Part shown: one piece after another, positions 1-8,033 of the stretch
Numbering within the stretch: position 1 is the first letter of the stretch
Layout: every line of letters starts with the position of its first letter
Assembly: GCF_950101795.1 (NCBI RefSeq)
Contig: NZ_CATNLZ010000001.1
Location: 255,382-319,381, forward strand
Direction of reading: 5' to 3'
Length of the DNA stretch: 64,000 bases
Origin: Nocardioides sp. T2.26MG-1
GTDB taxonomy: Bacteria; Actinomycetota; Actinomycetes; Propionibacteriales; Nocardioidaceae
The notes under the pieces: model-generated
The model's input: only the letters and a program-made list of their open reading frames with translations
The model's database searches: none
Told to the model about the DNA's origin: nothing
Made by a program: the position numbers and the translations under genes

Positions 1-86
1 CGGTACTCGGTCAGCACGGCACCGGCGGACTCGTTGAAGGACTCAACGATCTCCGCGACGGCTGCCTGCTTGTCTGCCCGCGCCAT
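1..86 (-). CDS. rplJ: 50S ribosomal protein L10 (5' end only)
   Basis: Only the first 28 or so codons are in the window; the gene runs off the left edge. The translation begins MARADKQAAVAEIVESFNES, the usual actinobacterial L10 N-terminus, and a GGAAGGAG ribosome binding site lies about 7 nt before the ATG. L10 anchors the L7/L12 stalk on the large subunit. It follows rplA on the same strand but has its own promoter and a long structured leader (87-274), so it probably starts the separate rplJ-rplL unit that L10 controls by feedback. Confidence 0.93.
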   Translation of the reverse strand, partial: MARADKQAAVAEIVESFNESAGAVLTEY

Positions 87-109
87 GGGTCTCCTTCCGA
101 TGGTCGACC

Positions 110-272
110 ACCTGAAGGGAGCCCCCGGAAATGACGAACGCCCCGAGCACAGGCTCAGGGCGTGGACCCCCGCGAGGAGGAGCTGCTCTTTCACCTGCGC
201 AGGCCGTCCGCGTTTCCGCGGAACCTTCGGTCACTCCACGTGCGTGGCGAGACAACCGGCGGTCTTTGGTTT
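110..272 (-). promoter_or_regulatory. L10 leader (autoregulatory mRNA structure upstream of rplJ)
   Basis: Read on the minus strand, this region begins with CCAAAGACCGCCGGTTG (270-254) and later has GGCCTGCGCAGGTGAAAG. These are the two conserved blocks of the L10/L7-L12 binding leader known in Gram-positive bacteria and mycobacteria. L10(L12)4 binding to this RNA is known to lower rplJL expression in other bacteria. A strong hairpin at 139-162 lies at its 3' end. The assignment rests on conserved blocks seen by eye, not on a covariance search. Confidence 0.75.
139..162 (-). terminator. Hairpin at the 3' end of the L10 leader (possible attenuator)
   Basis: A 10-bp stem with one G-T pair and a 4-nt loop: CGCCCTGAGC, loop, GCTCGGGGCG on the minus strand, followed by TTCGTC. 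It sits between the protein-binding part of the leader and the rplJ ribosome binding site, so it could act as an attenuator. There is no clear U-tract, so termination itself is inferred. Confidence 0.45.
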
Positions 273-280
273 CGTGGAGA

Positions 281-309
281 ACAGTACGACGGTTCGGGGG
301 GTGAGCCAA
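281..309 (-). promoter_or_regulatory. Promoter for rplJ
   Basis: On the minus strand, -35 TTGGCT (309-304), a 17-nt spacer and -10 TACTGT (286-281). Transcription would start near 274, just before the conserved start of the L10 leader. Confidence 0.65.
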
Positions 310-466
310 ATCGTCGTCGGCCCACACCGCGGGACCGATGATCGACGGCCTCCCGGTGCTGGATTGTCCGTCCTGGCCGCCGCAGGGAACCCTTGACCCG
401 ACTGGTGAGGACGGACAATGGCGCCCCCGGGAGGACACCGACCCCGACCGGACAGCCTCACAAATG

Positions 467-502
467 ACGTCGACCCCCCCCGATCACCGGGCGGGTCGAC
501 GT
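467..502 (-). terminator. Hairpin downstream of rplA
   Basis: Perfect 10-bp inverted repeat ACGTCGACCC / GGGTCGACGT with a 16-nt GC-rich loop, starting 11 nt after the rplA stop codon and followed on the minus strand by CATTTGTG. Probably ends or attenuates the rplK-rplA transcript before the separate rplJ promoter. Confidence 0.6.
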
Positions 503-512
503 ACGGGTGCGA

Positions 513-1235
513 TCAGGCCTGCGCGTTCTCGTCCTCGAGTGCGACGTTGCGCGTCCGGTTCGGGTCGACCTGGATGCCGGGGCCCATCGTCGTGGAGACG
601 GTGATCTTCCGGATGTAGCGGCCCTTGGAGCTGGCCGGCTTGAGCCGGAGCACCTCCTCGAGCGCCGCGGCGTAGTTCTCGGCCAGCTGGGCCTCGTCGA
701 ACGACGCCTTGCCGATGATGAAGTGGAGGTTGGCGTGCCGGTCGACGCGGAACTCGATCTTGCCGCCCTTGATGTCGGTCACGGCCTTGGCCACGTCCGG
801 GGTCACGGTGCCGGTCTTGGGGTTCGGCATCAGGCCACGGGGGCCGAGCACGCGGCCGAGGCGGCCGACCTTGCCCATCAGGTCCGGGGTGGCGACCACG
901 GCGTCGAAGTCGAGCCAGCCGCCGGCGACCTTGTCGATCAGCTCGTCGCCGCCGACGACGTCGGCGCCGGCCTCACGGGCGGCCTCGGCCTTGTCACCGG
1001 TCGCGAACACGAGGACGCGGGCGGTCTTGCCGGTGCCGTGCGGGAGGTTGACGGTGCCGCGGACCATCTGGTCGGCCTTGCGGGGGTCGACACCGAGGCG
1101 CATCACGACGTCGACGGTCTCGTCGAACTTCTTCTTGCTGGTGGTCTTCGCGATCTTGATCGCGGCGAGCGGGGCGAAGATCTCGTCCTTGTCGAACGTG
1201 TCCGCCGCTGCGCGGTAGGTCTTGCTGCGCTGCAT
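513..1235 (-). CDS. rplA: 50S ribosomal protein L1
   Basis: 240 residues, the normal length for L1. L1 forms the mobile L1 stalk and helps release E-site tRNA; in many bacteria it also represses its own operon. Motifs seen: the [14 protein letters not shown] start, [10 protein letters not shown] and the [11 protein letters not shown] region near the C-terminus. The reading frame stays open upstream, but [10 protein letters not shown] is the family start and has GA-rich sequence before it. rplK lies 184 bp upstream, a gap that holds a dispersed repeat (1311-1378). Confidence 0.97.
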   Translation of the reverse strand: MQRSKTYRAAADTFDKDEIFAPLAAIKIAKTTSKKKFDETVDVVMRLGVDPRKADQMVRGTVNLPHGTGKTARVLVFATGDKAEAAREAGADVVGGDELIDKVAGGWLDFDAVVATPDLMGKVGRLGRVLGPRGLMPNPKTGTVTPDVAKAVTDIKGGKIEFRVDRHANLHFIIGKASFDEAQLAENYAAALEEVLRLKPASSKGRYIRKITVSTTMGPGIQVDPNRTRNVALEDENAQA

Positions 1236-1310
1236 GAGCTTTCTCTTCTCTCTTCGAAAGGTGTGGTCAGCGAGCCAGCGCGGCTCTGCCACAGGTGTTG
1301 CCGGATACCT

Positions 1311-1378
1311 ACTGGGTTTCGAGACGCATCGGGTAGCCCCTCGCTCCGCTCGGGCCTGCGCCGACGCTCCTCAACCTT
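1311..1378 (+). repeat. Dispersed palindromic repeat, copy A (rplK/rplA gap)
   Basis: Starts ACTGGGTTTCGAGACGC, has the CTCGCTCCGCTC core and ends CTCCTCAACC. The same outline recurs at 1987-2020, 4822-4860, 18873-18921, 19014-19053 and, reversed, at 48526-48582. It fills most of the space between two ribosomal protein genes, so it is probably transcribed with them. Confidence 0.7.
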
Positions 1379-1419
1379 CGAGCCTCGTCCTGGCCTTCGC
1401 ACGCTCAGGCCAGGGGCTC

Positions 1420-1848
1420 TCAGTCGGTGGTGACGCCCATGGAGCGGGCGGTGCCCTCGACGATCTTCATCGCCGCGTCGATGTCGTTGGCGTTGAGGTC
1501 GGGCAGCTTGGTCTGGGCGATCTCGCGCACCTGGTCCTTGGTCAGCTTGCCGACCTTCTCCTTGTGCGGGACACCCGAGCCCTTGCTCAGGCCGGCAGCC
1601 TTCTTGATCAGCTCCGCGGCGGGCGGGGTCTTGGTGATGAACGTGAAGGACCGGTCCTCGTAGATCGTGATCTCGACCGGGATGACGTTCCCGCGCATCG
1701 ACTCCGTCTGCGCGTTGTAGGCCTTGCAGAACTCCATGATGTTCACGCCGTGCGGACCGAGGGCGGTACCGACGGGCGGAGCGGGAGTCGCGGCACCGGC
1801 CTGCAGCTGCACCTTGACCAGTGCGGCGATCTTCTTCTTCGGAGGCAT
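1420..1848 (-). CDS. rplK: 50S ribosomal protein L11
   Basis: 142 residues, full family length. L11 binds the GTPase-associated centre of 23S rRNA and is needed for the RelA stringent response. The N-terminal [18 protein letters not shown], the proline-rich [19 protein letters not shown] segment and the C-terminal RNA-binding domain ending ARSMGVTTD are all present. It follows nusG in the usual secE-nusG-rplK-rplA order, separated by 209 bp that contain another repeat copy. Confidence 0.98.
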   Translation of the reverse strand: MPPKKKIAALVKVQLQAGAATPAPPVGTALGPHGVNIMEFCKAYNAQTESMRGNVIPVEITIYEDRSFTFITKTPPAAELIKKAAGLSKGSGVPHKEKVGKLTKDQVREIAQTKLPDLNANDIDAAMKIVEGTARSMGVTTD

Positions 1849-1986
1849 TGCTTCTCTTTCTCTCTCGTGGTCATGACGAGGGGTACGTCGTACGCCTCTG
1901 CCACCTGCTGTCGCCCGAGGGCAACCTGACTATTGTGCTGCGGGATCCGGGGTTATGCGAATCCGGGCTGGCCGATCCGCAGTTCT

Positions 1987-2020
1987 ACTGGGTTTCGAGA
2001 CGCGTCGCTCGTCAACCTCT
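1987..2020 (+). repeat. Dispersed palindromic repeat, copy B (nusG/rplK gap)
   Basis: ACTGGGTTTCGAGACGCGTC, then CTCGTCAACC. It shares its 5' end almost base for base with copy A and with the reversed copy near 48582. It lies between nusG and rplK. Confidence 0.65.
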
Positions 2021-2057
2021 TCGCCTGTCCTGCCCGGAGCAAGCTCCGGGCACGGGC

Positions 2058-2972
2058 TCAGACCCTCTGGATCTGGGAGAAGCTCAGTTCGACGGGCGTC
2101 TCGCGGCCGAAGATCTCGACCAGCGCCTTGACCCGCTGCGACTCGGCGTTGATCTCGGTGATCGTGGCGTGCAGCGTGGCGAACGGGCCGTCGACGACCA
2201 TGACGGAGTCGGAGACGTCGAAGTCCGCGACCTCGACCGGCTTCTTGGCAGCGCCACCACTGGCCGCGGTCTGGGTGCCGGAGGCGACCGCCTCGGCCTC
2301 GGCGCGGGCGACGACGGCCGGGGCGAGCATGTTCTCGACCTCGGACATCGACAGCGGCACCGGCTGGTGGCTGTGGCCGACGAACCCGGTGACCGACGGG
2401 GTGTGCCGCACCGCGGCCCAGGACTCGTCGGTGAGGTCCATGCGCACCAGGACGTAGCCCGGGAGGACGGTGCGGCGCACCATCTTGCGCTGGCCGTTCT
2501 TGATCTCGGCCACCTCTTCGGTGGGGACCACGATCTCGTGGATGTAGTCCTCCATGTTGAGGGAGATGATCCGGTTCTCCAGGTTGGACTTCACCCGGTT
2601 CTCCATGCCGGAGTAGGTGTGGACCACGAACCAGTCACCCGGCTTGGCCCACAGCTCACGGCGGAACGCCTCGAGCGGGTCGTCGGGGTCGACGTCCGCC
2701 TCGTCGGGACCCTCGTCGCCCTCGGCCTCGGACAGCTCGAGGCTGGTCGCGCCGTCGGCCTCGGTGTCGTCGAGGCCCAGGTCGGCGTCGGTGTCCTCGT
2801 CGGTGACCTCCACGTCCAGGCGCGGGTTCTCCTCGATCACGGGACCGTCGTTCGGCTCGCCGTACTGGTCCTCGAGCGTCGGGTCGAGCTCGCCGGTCGG
2901 CTCACCAGTCTCCTGGGCCGTCTCCTGGGTCGTCTCCTCGGTCTCCACCGAGTCGTTCTCCTGCTCAGACAC
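2058..2972 (-). CDS. nusG: Transcription termination/antitermination factor NusG
   Basis: 304 residues with a GTG start preceded by GGAG at good spacing (an in-frame ATG at 2984 lacks one). NusG binds RNA polymerase, suppresses pausing and couples transcription to Rho or the ribosome. The NGN domain begins about residue 110 ([19 protein letters not shown]), and the C-terminal KOW domain is near [20 protein letters not shown]. Two oddities: an acidic N-terminal tail of roughly 105 residues rich in E, D and T, and an alanine-rich linker ([20 protein letters not shown]) before KOW. Actinobacterial NusG often has an acidic tail, but this one is long. Confidence 0.96.
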   Translation of the reverse strand: MSEQENDSVETEETTQETAQETGEPTGELDPTLEDQYGEPNDGPVIEENPRLDVEVTDEDTDADLGLDDTEADGATSLELSEAEGDEGPDEADVDPDDPLEAFRRELWAKPGDWFVVHTYSGMENRVKSNLENRIISLNMEDYIHEIVVPTEEVAEIKNGQRKMVRRTVLPGYVLVRMDLTDESWAAVRHTPSVTGFVGHSHQPVPLSMSEVENMLAPAVVARAEAEAVASGTQTAASGGAAKKPVEVADFDVSDSVMVVDGPFATLHATITEINAESQRVKALVEIFGRETPVELSFSQIQRV

Positions 2973-3025
2973 GTACTGCTCCATCAGGTTCGGGTACTGC
3001 TCTGGTCGTCCGGCGGGGGCCGGAG

Positions 3026-3277
3026 TCAGGTGTCGGAATTGCCGCCGAAGATCGCGAAGACGAGCTTGCCGAAGCCCAGGTCGAGGGCCGAGACCAGCGC
3101 CATCATGAAGAGCACGAACACCATCACCACGATGAAGTAGGTGATGAGCTGCTCCTGGGTCGGGTAGACGACCTTGCGCAGCTCGGCGATCACCTGGCGG
3201 TAGAACGTGGGAAGGCTCGGGCGCTGGTGCGTGCCGCCCCCTCCACGTGAACCGCGGACTGCCTTGCTGTCCGGCAC
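3026..3277 (-). CDS. secE: Preprotein translocase subunit SecE
   Basis: 83 residues, a short single-span SecE as usual in Gram-positive bacteria. It clamps SecY in the membrane channel. The conserved amphipathic segment [20 protein letters not shown] precedes one hydrophobic span ([20 protein letters not shown]). The GTG at 3277 is chosen because GAGAGG lies 8 nt before it; upstream codons would run into the tRNA-Trp flank. nusG follows after 53 bp and tRNA-Trp lies just upstream. Confidence 0.95.
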   Translation of the reverse strand: MPDSKAVRGSRGGGGTHQRPSLPTFYRQVIAELRKVVYPTQEQLITYFIVVMVFVLFMMALVSALDLGFGKLVFAIFGGNSDT

Positions 3278-3319
3278 GTCCTCCACCTCTCCTCGTCCGA
3301 TCGACCTGTACGTCCCTTG

Positions 3320-3392
3320 CAGGGCACGAGGGACTTGAACCCCCAACCTTCGGTTTTGGAGACCGATGCTCTGCCAGTTGAGCTAGTGCCCT
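3320..3392 (-). tRNA. tRNA-Trp (anticodon CCA)
   Basis: 73 nt. The acceptor stem AGGGCAC/GTGCCCT pairs fully, the discriminator is G, the anticodon loop is CTCCAAA and the T arm contains GGTTCAAGTCC. CCA is not encoded. It lies immediately upstream of secE, as in other actinobacteria. Confidence 0.97.
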
Positions 3393-3572
3393 TCGCAGAC
3401 TTCTGCGACTGGGATCCCCCGCGCCGGCACCGCCACGAGGGCAGGACTGAGCGTGTGGGAATCCACCAAAAGTGGAGTCTACGGGGTGGACCGAGGCGCC
3501 GTCCAAACCGGCCTGACCGGAGGGCGAAACCGACTGGCGGCCCGTCGCGCCGCCCACCCTACGATGGGACGC

Positions 3573-4817
3573 ATGACCTCCGCTGCCCCCGCCGGCCCGC
3601 CGTCACCCCGCTCCCGCCGTGTGTCCCAACGCATCGGCGCCATCGCGGAGTCCGCGACGCTGAAGGTCGACGCGAAGGCCAAGGCGCTCAAGGCGGAGGG
3701 CCGTCCGGTCATCGGCTTCGGTGCCGGCGAGCCCGACTTCCCGACCCCGGGCTACATCGTCGAGGCCGCCGTCGAGGCCTGCCGCGACCCGCGCAACCAC
3801 CGTTACACCCCCGCCGGCGGGCTCCCCGAGCTCAAGCAGGCGATCGTCGACAAGACCCGCCGTGACAGCGGTCTCGAGATCACCGCGAGCCAGGTGCTGG
3901 TCACCAACGGCGGCAAGCAGGCGATCTACGCCGCGTTCGCCGCGATGCTCGACGCCGGCGACGAGGTGATCGTCCCCGCGCCGTACTGGACGACCTACCC
4001 CGAGGCGATCCGGCTCGCCGGCGGCGTACCGGTCGAGGTGCTCGCCGACGAGACCCAGGACTACAAGGTGACGATCGAGCAGCTCGACGCCGCCGTCACC
4101 GAGCGCACCAAGGTGCTGCTGTTCGTGTCGCCCTCCAACCCGACCGGAGCGGTCTACACGGCCGACGAGATCCGCGCGATCGGCGCCTGGGTCGAGGAGC
4201 GCGGGCTCTGGGTGCTGACCGACGAGATCTACGAGCACCTGGTCTACGACCTGCCAGATGGTCAGCGCTGCGAGACCGGCTCGCTGCCGGTGCTGTGCCC
4301 CGAGACCGCCGACAACACGGTCGTGGTGAACGGCGTCGCCAAGACCTACGCGATGACCGGCTGGCGGGTCGGCTGGATGATCGGTCCCCCCGACCTGGTC
4401 AAGGCGGCCACCAACCTCCAGTCCCACGCCACCTCCAACGTCGCGAACGTCTCCCAACGCGCGGCGATCGCCGCCCTCACCGGCGACCTCGCGGCCGTCG
4501 CGGAGATGAAGCAGGCCTTCGACCGCCGCCGCCGCACGATCGTGTCGATGCTCAACGAGATCGACGGCGTGGTCTGCCCGATGCCGGGCGGCGCGTTCTA
4601 CGCCTACCCGTCCGTCAAGGGCCTGCTCGGCAAGGAGTACGGCGGGCGCGTGATCTCCACCTCCGCGGACCTGGCCGAGTACATCCTCGACCAGGCCGAG
4701 GTGGCGGTGGTGCCGGGCGAGGCGTTCGGCTCGCCGGGCTACCTGCGGCTGTCCTACGCGCTCGGGGACGACGACCTCGCCGAGGGGATCACCCGGCTGC
4801 AGAAGCTCTTCGGCTGA
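3573..4817 (+). CDS. aspC: Pyridoxal-phosphate aminotransferase, probably aspartate aminotransferase
   Basis: 414 residues, fold-type I aminotransferase of the prokaryotic I-gamma type, moving the amino group between aspartate and 2-oxoglutarate. Motifs: [10 protein letters not shown] near the start, [11 protein letters not shown], the substrate/PLP segment [19 protein letters not shown], and the PLP lysine in [18 protein letters not shown], followed by [16 protein letters not shown]. The ATG at 3573 lies exactly 7 nt after a TACGAT box (3560-3565) and has no ribosome binding site, which suggests a leaderless mRNA. It is transcribed away from secE. Confidence 0.93.
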   Translation: MTSAAPAGPPSPRSRRVSQRIGAIAESATLKVDAKAKALKAEGRPVIGFGAGEPDFPTPGYIVEAAVEACRDPRNHRYTPAGGLPELKQAIVDKTRRDSGLEITASQVLVTNGGKQAIYAAFAAMLDAGDEVIVPAPYWTTYPEAIRLAGGVPVEVLADETQDYKVTIEQLDAAVTERTKVLLFVSPSNPTGAVYTADEIRAIGAWVEERGLWVLTDEIYEHLVYDLPDGQRCETGSLPVLCPETADNTVVVNGVAKTYAMTGWRVGWMIGPPDLVKAATNLQSHATSNVANVSQRAAIAALTGDLAAVAEMKQAFDRRRRTIVSMLNEIDGVVCPMPGGAFYAYPSVKGLLGKEYGGRVISTSADLAEYILDQAEVAVVPGEAFGSPGYLRLSYALGDDDLAEGITRLQKLFG

Positions 4818-4821
4818 GTGC

Positions 4822-4860
4822 GGGTTTCGAGACGGTTGCAGCGCAACCTCCTCAACCACC
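4822..4860 (+). repeat. Dispersed palindromic repeat, copy C, running into the next start codon
   Basis: GGGTTTCGAGACGGTTGCAG, then CTCCTCAACCACC, directly followed by GATGAAGGAGCTCGCTTCGCTCG, which still resembles repeat sequence. The only usable start codon of the adenosine-deaminase-like gene (4862) is inside this stretch. Confidence 0.7.
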
Positions 4861-4861
4861 G

Positions 4862-5911
4862 ATGAAGGAGCTCGCTTCGCTCGCCCCCCGGGACATCCAC
4901 GATCTGCCCAAGGCGCACCTGCACCTGCACTTCACCGGGTCGATGCGGCACGCGACGCTGCTCGAGCTGGCCGAGCGGGACGGGATCGTGCTGCCCGACC
5001 AGCTCGTGGAGGACTGGCCGCCGACCCTGTCGGCCGCCGATGAGAAGGGCTGGTTCCGCTTCCAGCGGCTCTACGACGTGGCCCGGTCGGTGCTGCGCAC
5101 CGAGGGCGACGTACGCCGGCTGGTGCGTGAGGCGGCCGAGGACGACATCCGCGACGGCGGCCGGTGGCTGGAAATCCAGGTCGACCCCAGCGGCTACGCC
5201 GCCCGCTTCGGCGGGATCACCGCGTTCACGGACCTGGTCCTCGACGCGGTCCGCGACGCCGAGCGCTCGACGGGGCTGGGCATCGCGGTCGTGATCGCCG
5301 CCAACCGCACCCGCCACCCGCTGGACGCCCGCACCCTGGCCCGCCTCGCCGGGCAGTACGCCGGCCGCGGCGTGGTCGGGTTCGGGCTCTCGAACGACGA
5401 GCGCCGCGGCAGCACCGCCGACTTCGCCCCCGCCTTCAAGATCGCCGAGCACGCCGGGCTCCTGCTGGCCCCGCACGGCGGCGAGCTCCGCGGGCCCGAG
5501 CACGTGCGGCTGTGCCTGGACGCGCTGCACGCCCAGCGCCTCGGCCACGGGATCCGGTCCGCCGAGGACCCGGCCCTCCTGGACCGGATCGTCGAGGCGG
5601 GGGTCGCACTCGAGGTCTGCCCGGTCTCGAACGTCGCGCTCGGGGTCTACTCCGACCTGACCTCGGTGCCACTGCCCACCCTGCTCGCCGCCGGCGCGAC
5701 GGTGGCACTCGGCGCGGACGACCCGCTGCTGTTCGGGTCACGCCTGGCCGGCCAGTACGCCACGATGCGCGCCGCCCACGACCTCGATGACGCGCAGCTC
5801 GCCGAGCTGGCCCGGATGTCGGTGCGCGCCTCGCGGGCTCCCGACGACGTCCGGCGCCGGATCCTCACCGACATCGACGAGTGGCTCGCGGCCCCTCCAC
5901 CGGCGGCCTGA
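4862..5911 (+). CDS. Adenosine deaminase family protein
   Basis: 349 residues, an amidohydrolase-fold enzyme of the adenosine/AMP/adenine deaminase family. Zinc and catalytic motifs are present: HLHLHFTGS near residue 18, APHGGE, RLGHGIR, CPVSNVALGVY and GADDPLLFGS, where classical enzymes have TDDP. The subfamily substrate is uncertain (adenosine or a modified purine). The first ten residues (MKELASLAP) derive from the repeat at 4822-4860; the family-conserved part begins at PRDIHDLPKAHLHLH. There is no Shine-Dalgarno sequence before the ATG. Confidence 0.88.
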   Translation: MKELASLAPRDIHDLPKAHLHLHFTGSMRHATLLELAERDGIVLPDQLVEDWPPTLSAADEKGWFRFQRLYDVARSVLRTEGDVRRLVREAAEDDIRDGGRWLEIQVDPSGYAARFGGITAFTDLVLDAVRDAERSTGLGIAVVIAANRTRHPLDARTLARLAGQYAGRGVVGFGLSNDERRGSTADFAPAFKIAEHAGLLLAPHGGELRGPEHVRLCLDALHAQRLGHGIRSAEDPALLDRIVEAGVALEVCPVSNVALGVYSDLTSVPLPTLLAAGATVALGADDPLLFGSRLAGQYATMRAAHDLDDAQLAELARMSVRASRAPDDVRRRILTDIDEWLAAPPPAA

Positions 5912-5917
5912 CGGACC

Positions 5918-6517
5918 TCAGCGCGATGGCGGCTGGCGCATCAGCTCCGCGACTCCCGAAGCGTGGCTGCGGGGGGTGACGTCGCCGAAGACGGTCCGGA
6001 AGACGATGAACCCGGGCAGCATCGCCATCAGGGCGTTCCCGACGGCGTCGACGTCCGCCTCGGGCGACAGCAGACCCCGGTCGCGCACCCTCTCGGCAAA
6101 GTCCCGCCAGGCCCGGCGCACCCGGAGCAGCTCGGTCCCGAGGATCTCGCGCACCTCCGGGTCGCGCGTGGCCTCGCTCCAGCCCTGGATCGCCAGCGCC
6201 GGGACGTCGTACCCGAGCTCGTCGGAGAGCCCGAGCAGCCGGTCGAGGACCGCCTCGAGTCCCTCGGCGGGCGGGACCGGAGGCTCCGCGTCCGCGAGAG
6301 CGTCGATCGTCGTGGCGATCCGCCCGACCGCCCGCTGGGCTATGGCGCGGACGAGCTCCTGCTTGCTGCGGAAGTAGCCGTAGACGGCGCCGGCCGAGAG
6401 GCCCGAGACGGCGACCACCTCGGCCATCGTCATCCGGTGGAAGCCCTCGGTGGCGGCGAGGCGCATCGCCGCGTCGAGGATCTGCGCGGCGCGGTGTTCG
6501 TCGGAGACCTTGGGCAT
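5918..6517 (-). CDS. TetR-family transcriptional regulator
   Basis: 199 residues. The N-terminal helix-turn-helix (AEVVAVSGLSAGAVYGYFRS, about residues 32-52) is typical of TetR repressors, and the C-terminal helical ligand domain is unassigned. It is divergent from the membrane protein at 6624, and two copies of a TetR-like palindrome (6534-6547 and 6593-6606) lie in the 106-bp gap. It therefore probably represses both itself and that neighbour in response to a small ligand. Confidence 0.92.
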   Translation of the reverse strand: MPKVSDEHRAAQILDAAMRLAATEGFHRMTMAEVVAVSGLSAGAVYGYFRSKQELVRAIAQRAVGRIATTIDALADAEPPVPPAEGLEAVLDRLLGLSDELGYDVPALAIQGWSEATRDPEVREILGTELLRVRRAWRDFAERVRDRGLLSPEADVDAVGNALMAMLPGFIVFRTVFGDVTPRSHASGVAELMRQPPSR

Positions 6518-6533
6518 GCGTTGTTTATATCAA

Positions 6534-6547
6534 AACGAGCGTCCGTT
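6534..6547 (-). promoter_or_regulatory. Putative TetR operator, proximal to the regulator
   Basis: AACGAGCGTCCGTT, an imperfect palindrome (AACG...CGTT arms), part of a longer AAAACGAGCGTCCGTTC block. The reverse complement recurs 46 bp away next to the divergent gene with one change (GAATGGACGCTCGTTTT). Confidence 0.7.
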
Positions 6548-6592
6548 CGGCTTGACCTGCAATGCCGGGACCGGGCATGCTCGCCCAAACAG

Positions 6593-6606
6593 AATGGACG
6601 CTCGTT
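6593..6606 (+). promoter_or_regulatory. Putative TetR operator, proximal to the membrane protein gene
   Basis: AATGGACGCTCGTT, the inverted partner of the site at 6534-6547; 16 of 17 bases agree across the extended block. It ends 17 bp before the chosen ATG at 6624, so bound repressor would cover the promoter or start site. Confidence 0.7.
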
Positions 6607-6623
6607 TTTTGATGGGAACACTC

Positions 6624-7583
6624 ATGTCCTCGCCCTCCCCCGACGCTCCCGCCTTCCGCACCGTCCTCGCCGTCGCCGGCGGCCTGGTCGTGCTCCTGAC
6701 GCTCCTCGTCTCCGCGTTCACCTGGCCGCCCAGCGAGCTCGAGCCCCGCTCGCTGCCGGTCGTCGTGGTCGGAGACCAGGCGGTCGCGGCTGAGGCCGTC
6801 GCAGGTCTGGCGGGCGCGGCCGGGGACGATGCGTTCGACGTCCGGGCGGTCGCGGGGCGGGCGGAGGCCGTGGCGGCGATCGAGGATCGCGACGCGTACG
6901 GCGCGTTCCTGCCCGCCGAGGGCGAGCTCCTCGTCGCCTCGGCGGCCGGGCCGACCGTCGCGCAGCTGCTCACTCAGCTCGCCCAGGCGCGCGAGCCGGC
7001 CACGACCGTGACCGACGTCGTGCCCACCCCGGACGACGACCCGCGGGGTGCGGTCTTTACGGCTGCCGCGCTGCCGCTGGTGCTCGGCGGGATCGTGACC
7101 GGCGTGCTCACCTCGGTCGTCCTCACGCGCACCCGTGACCGGGTCGCGGGCGCAGTGCTGGTCGCCGTCGTCGGCGGGCTGGCGCTCTGCGCGGTCGTCC
7201 AGGGCTGGCTCGGCGCCATCCGCGGCAGCTACCTCGCCAACGGTGCGGTCGTCGCACTCGGGATCGGCGCGGTCGCCCTGACGATCGTGGGACTGCGGCA
7301 CGTGCTGGGGCGCCCGGGGATCGCGGTCGGGGCGCTGCTCATGCTGCTCGTCGGCAACCCGCTCTCCGGGGTCTCCTCGGCTCCCGAGCTGATCCCGCTC
7401 GGGTCCTGGGGCCAACTGCTGCCGCCCGGGGCGTTCGGGACAGCACTGAGGGGCACGGCCTTCTTCGACGGGGCCGGCGTCACTGGCCCGCTGCTCGTCC
7501 TCGGCACCTGGGTGGCGGCCGGCCTGCTGCTCGCGCTCGTTCCCGTGCGTCCCGGCCACGGAGCCCGCCCCGTGCCAGGATGA
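6624..7583 (+). CDS. Integral membrane protein, ABC-2/YhgE-like
   Basis: 319 residues. One hydrophobic span near the N-terminus (VLAVAGGLVVLLTLLVSAF) is followed by an extracytoplasmic stretch of about 110 residues, then four or five further spans (from ALPLVLGGIVTGVLTSVVL to the C-terminal LLVLGTWVAAGLLLAL). This is the plan of YhgE/Pip-like and ABC-2 permease proteins, often controlled by a divergent TetR regulator and linked to drug or lipid export. No ATPase lies beside it, so transport is not proven. The start is set at 6624 because the earlier ATG at 6612 lies inside the TetR operator block. Confidence 0.7.
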   Translation: MSSPSPDAPAFRTVLAVAGGLVVLLTLLVSAFTWPPSELEPRSLPVVVVGDQAVAAEAVAGLAGAAGDDAFDVRAVAGRAEAVAAIEDRDAYGAFLPAEGELLVASAAGPTVAQLLTQLAQAREPATTVTDVVPTPDDDPRGAVFTAAALPLVLGGIVTGVLTSVVLTRTRDRVAGAVLVAVVGGLALCAVVQGWLGAIRGSYLANGAVVALGIGAVALTIVGLRHVLGRPGIAVGALLMLLVGNPLSGVSSAPELIPLGSWGQLLPPGAFGTALRGTAFFDGAGVTGPLLVLGTWVAAGLLLALVPVRPGHGARPVPG

Positions 7584-7587
7584 GCCC

Positions 7588-8031
7588 ATGAGCGGCTCCG
7601 ATCCCGGCCAAGACCCGCAGGCACCGCCGCCGTACGGGGCCCAGCCGCCGTACGGCCAGCCGCAGCAGCCGTACCAGACCCCGTACCAGCAGCCCTACCC
7701 GCAACCCGGGCCGGCCCAGCCGTCCTACAACTGGGCGCCCAAGCCGCCGGAGCACCCCTCGGCGACGACGGCGATGGTGCTCGGCCTGATCGGGCTGGTC
7801 GGCATCCTCGTGTGCGGCGGGCTCACGCTCGTGATCTCGCCGTTCGCGTGGGTGATCGGCGGGCGGGCCCTGCGGGAGATCGACGCGAACCCGGCGGCGT
7901 ACAGCGGCCGGGAGATGGCCTCCGCAGGCCGGGTCATGGGGATCGTCGGCACCGGCCTGCTGGCCCTGGGCCTCGTGGTCGCGCTCGCGATCCTCGTGCT
8001 CATCCTGGGCGTCGCGACGACGACCCCGTAG
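7588..8031 (+). CDS. DUF4190-like membrane protein with Pro/Gln/Tyr-rich tail
   Basis: 147 residues. The first 60 are a low-complexity tail of PPYG and QPYQ type; then two hydrophobic segments (TAMVLGLIGLVGILVCGGLT and GIVGTGLLALGLVVALAILV) flank the loop GGRALREIDANP. This is the DUF4190 pattern common in actinobacteria; its function is unknown. It begins 4 bp after the previous gene and may be cotranscribed, although a CAGGAT box 6 nt before the ATG could also give its own leaderless start. Confidence 0.8.
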   Translation: MSGSDPGQDPQAPPPYGAQPPYGQPQQPYQTPYQQPYPQPGPAQPSYNWAPKPPEHPSATTAMVLGLIGLVGILVCGGLTLVISPFAWVIGGRALREIDANPAAYSGREMASAGRVMGIVGTGLLALGLVVALAILVLILGVATTTP

Positions 8032-8033
8032 CC

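Noticed and set aside
43..461. Small ORFs on both strands in the rplA/rplJ gap
   Set aside because: They lie in the L10 leader and promoter region, have no ribosome binding site and no recognisable motif; leader structure explains the sequence.
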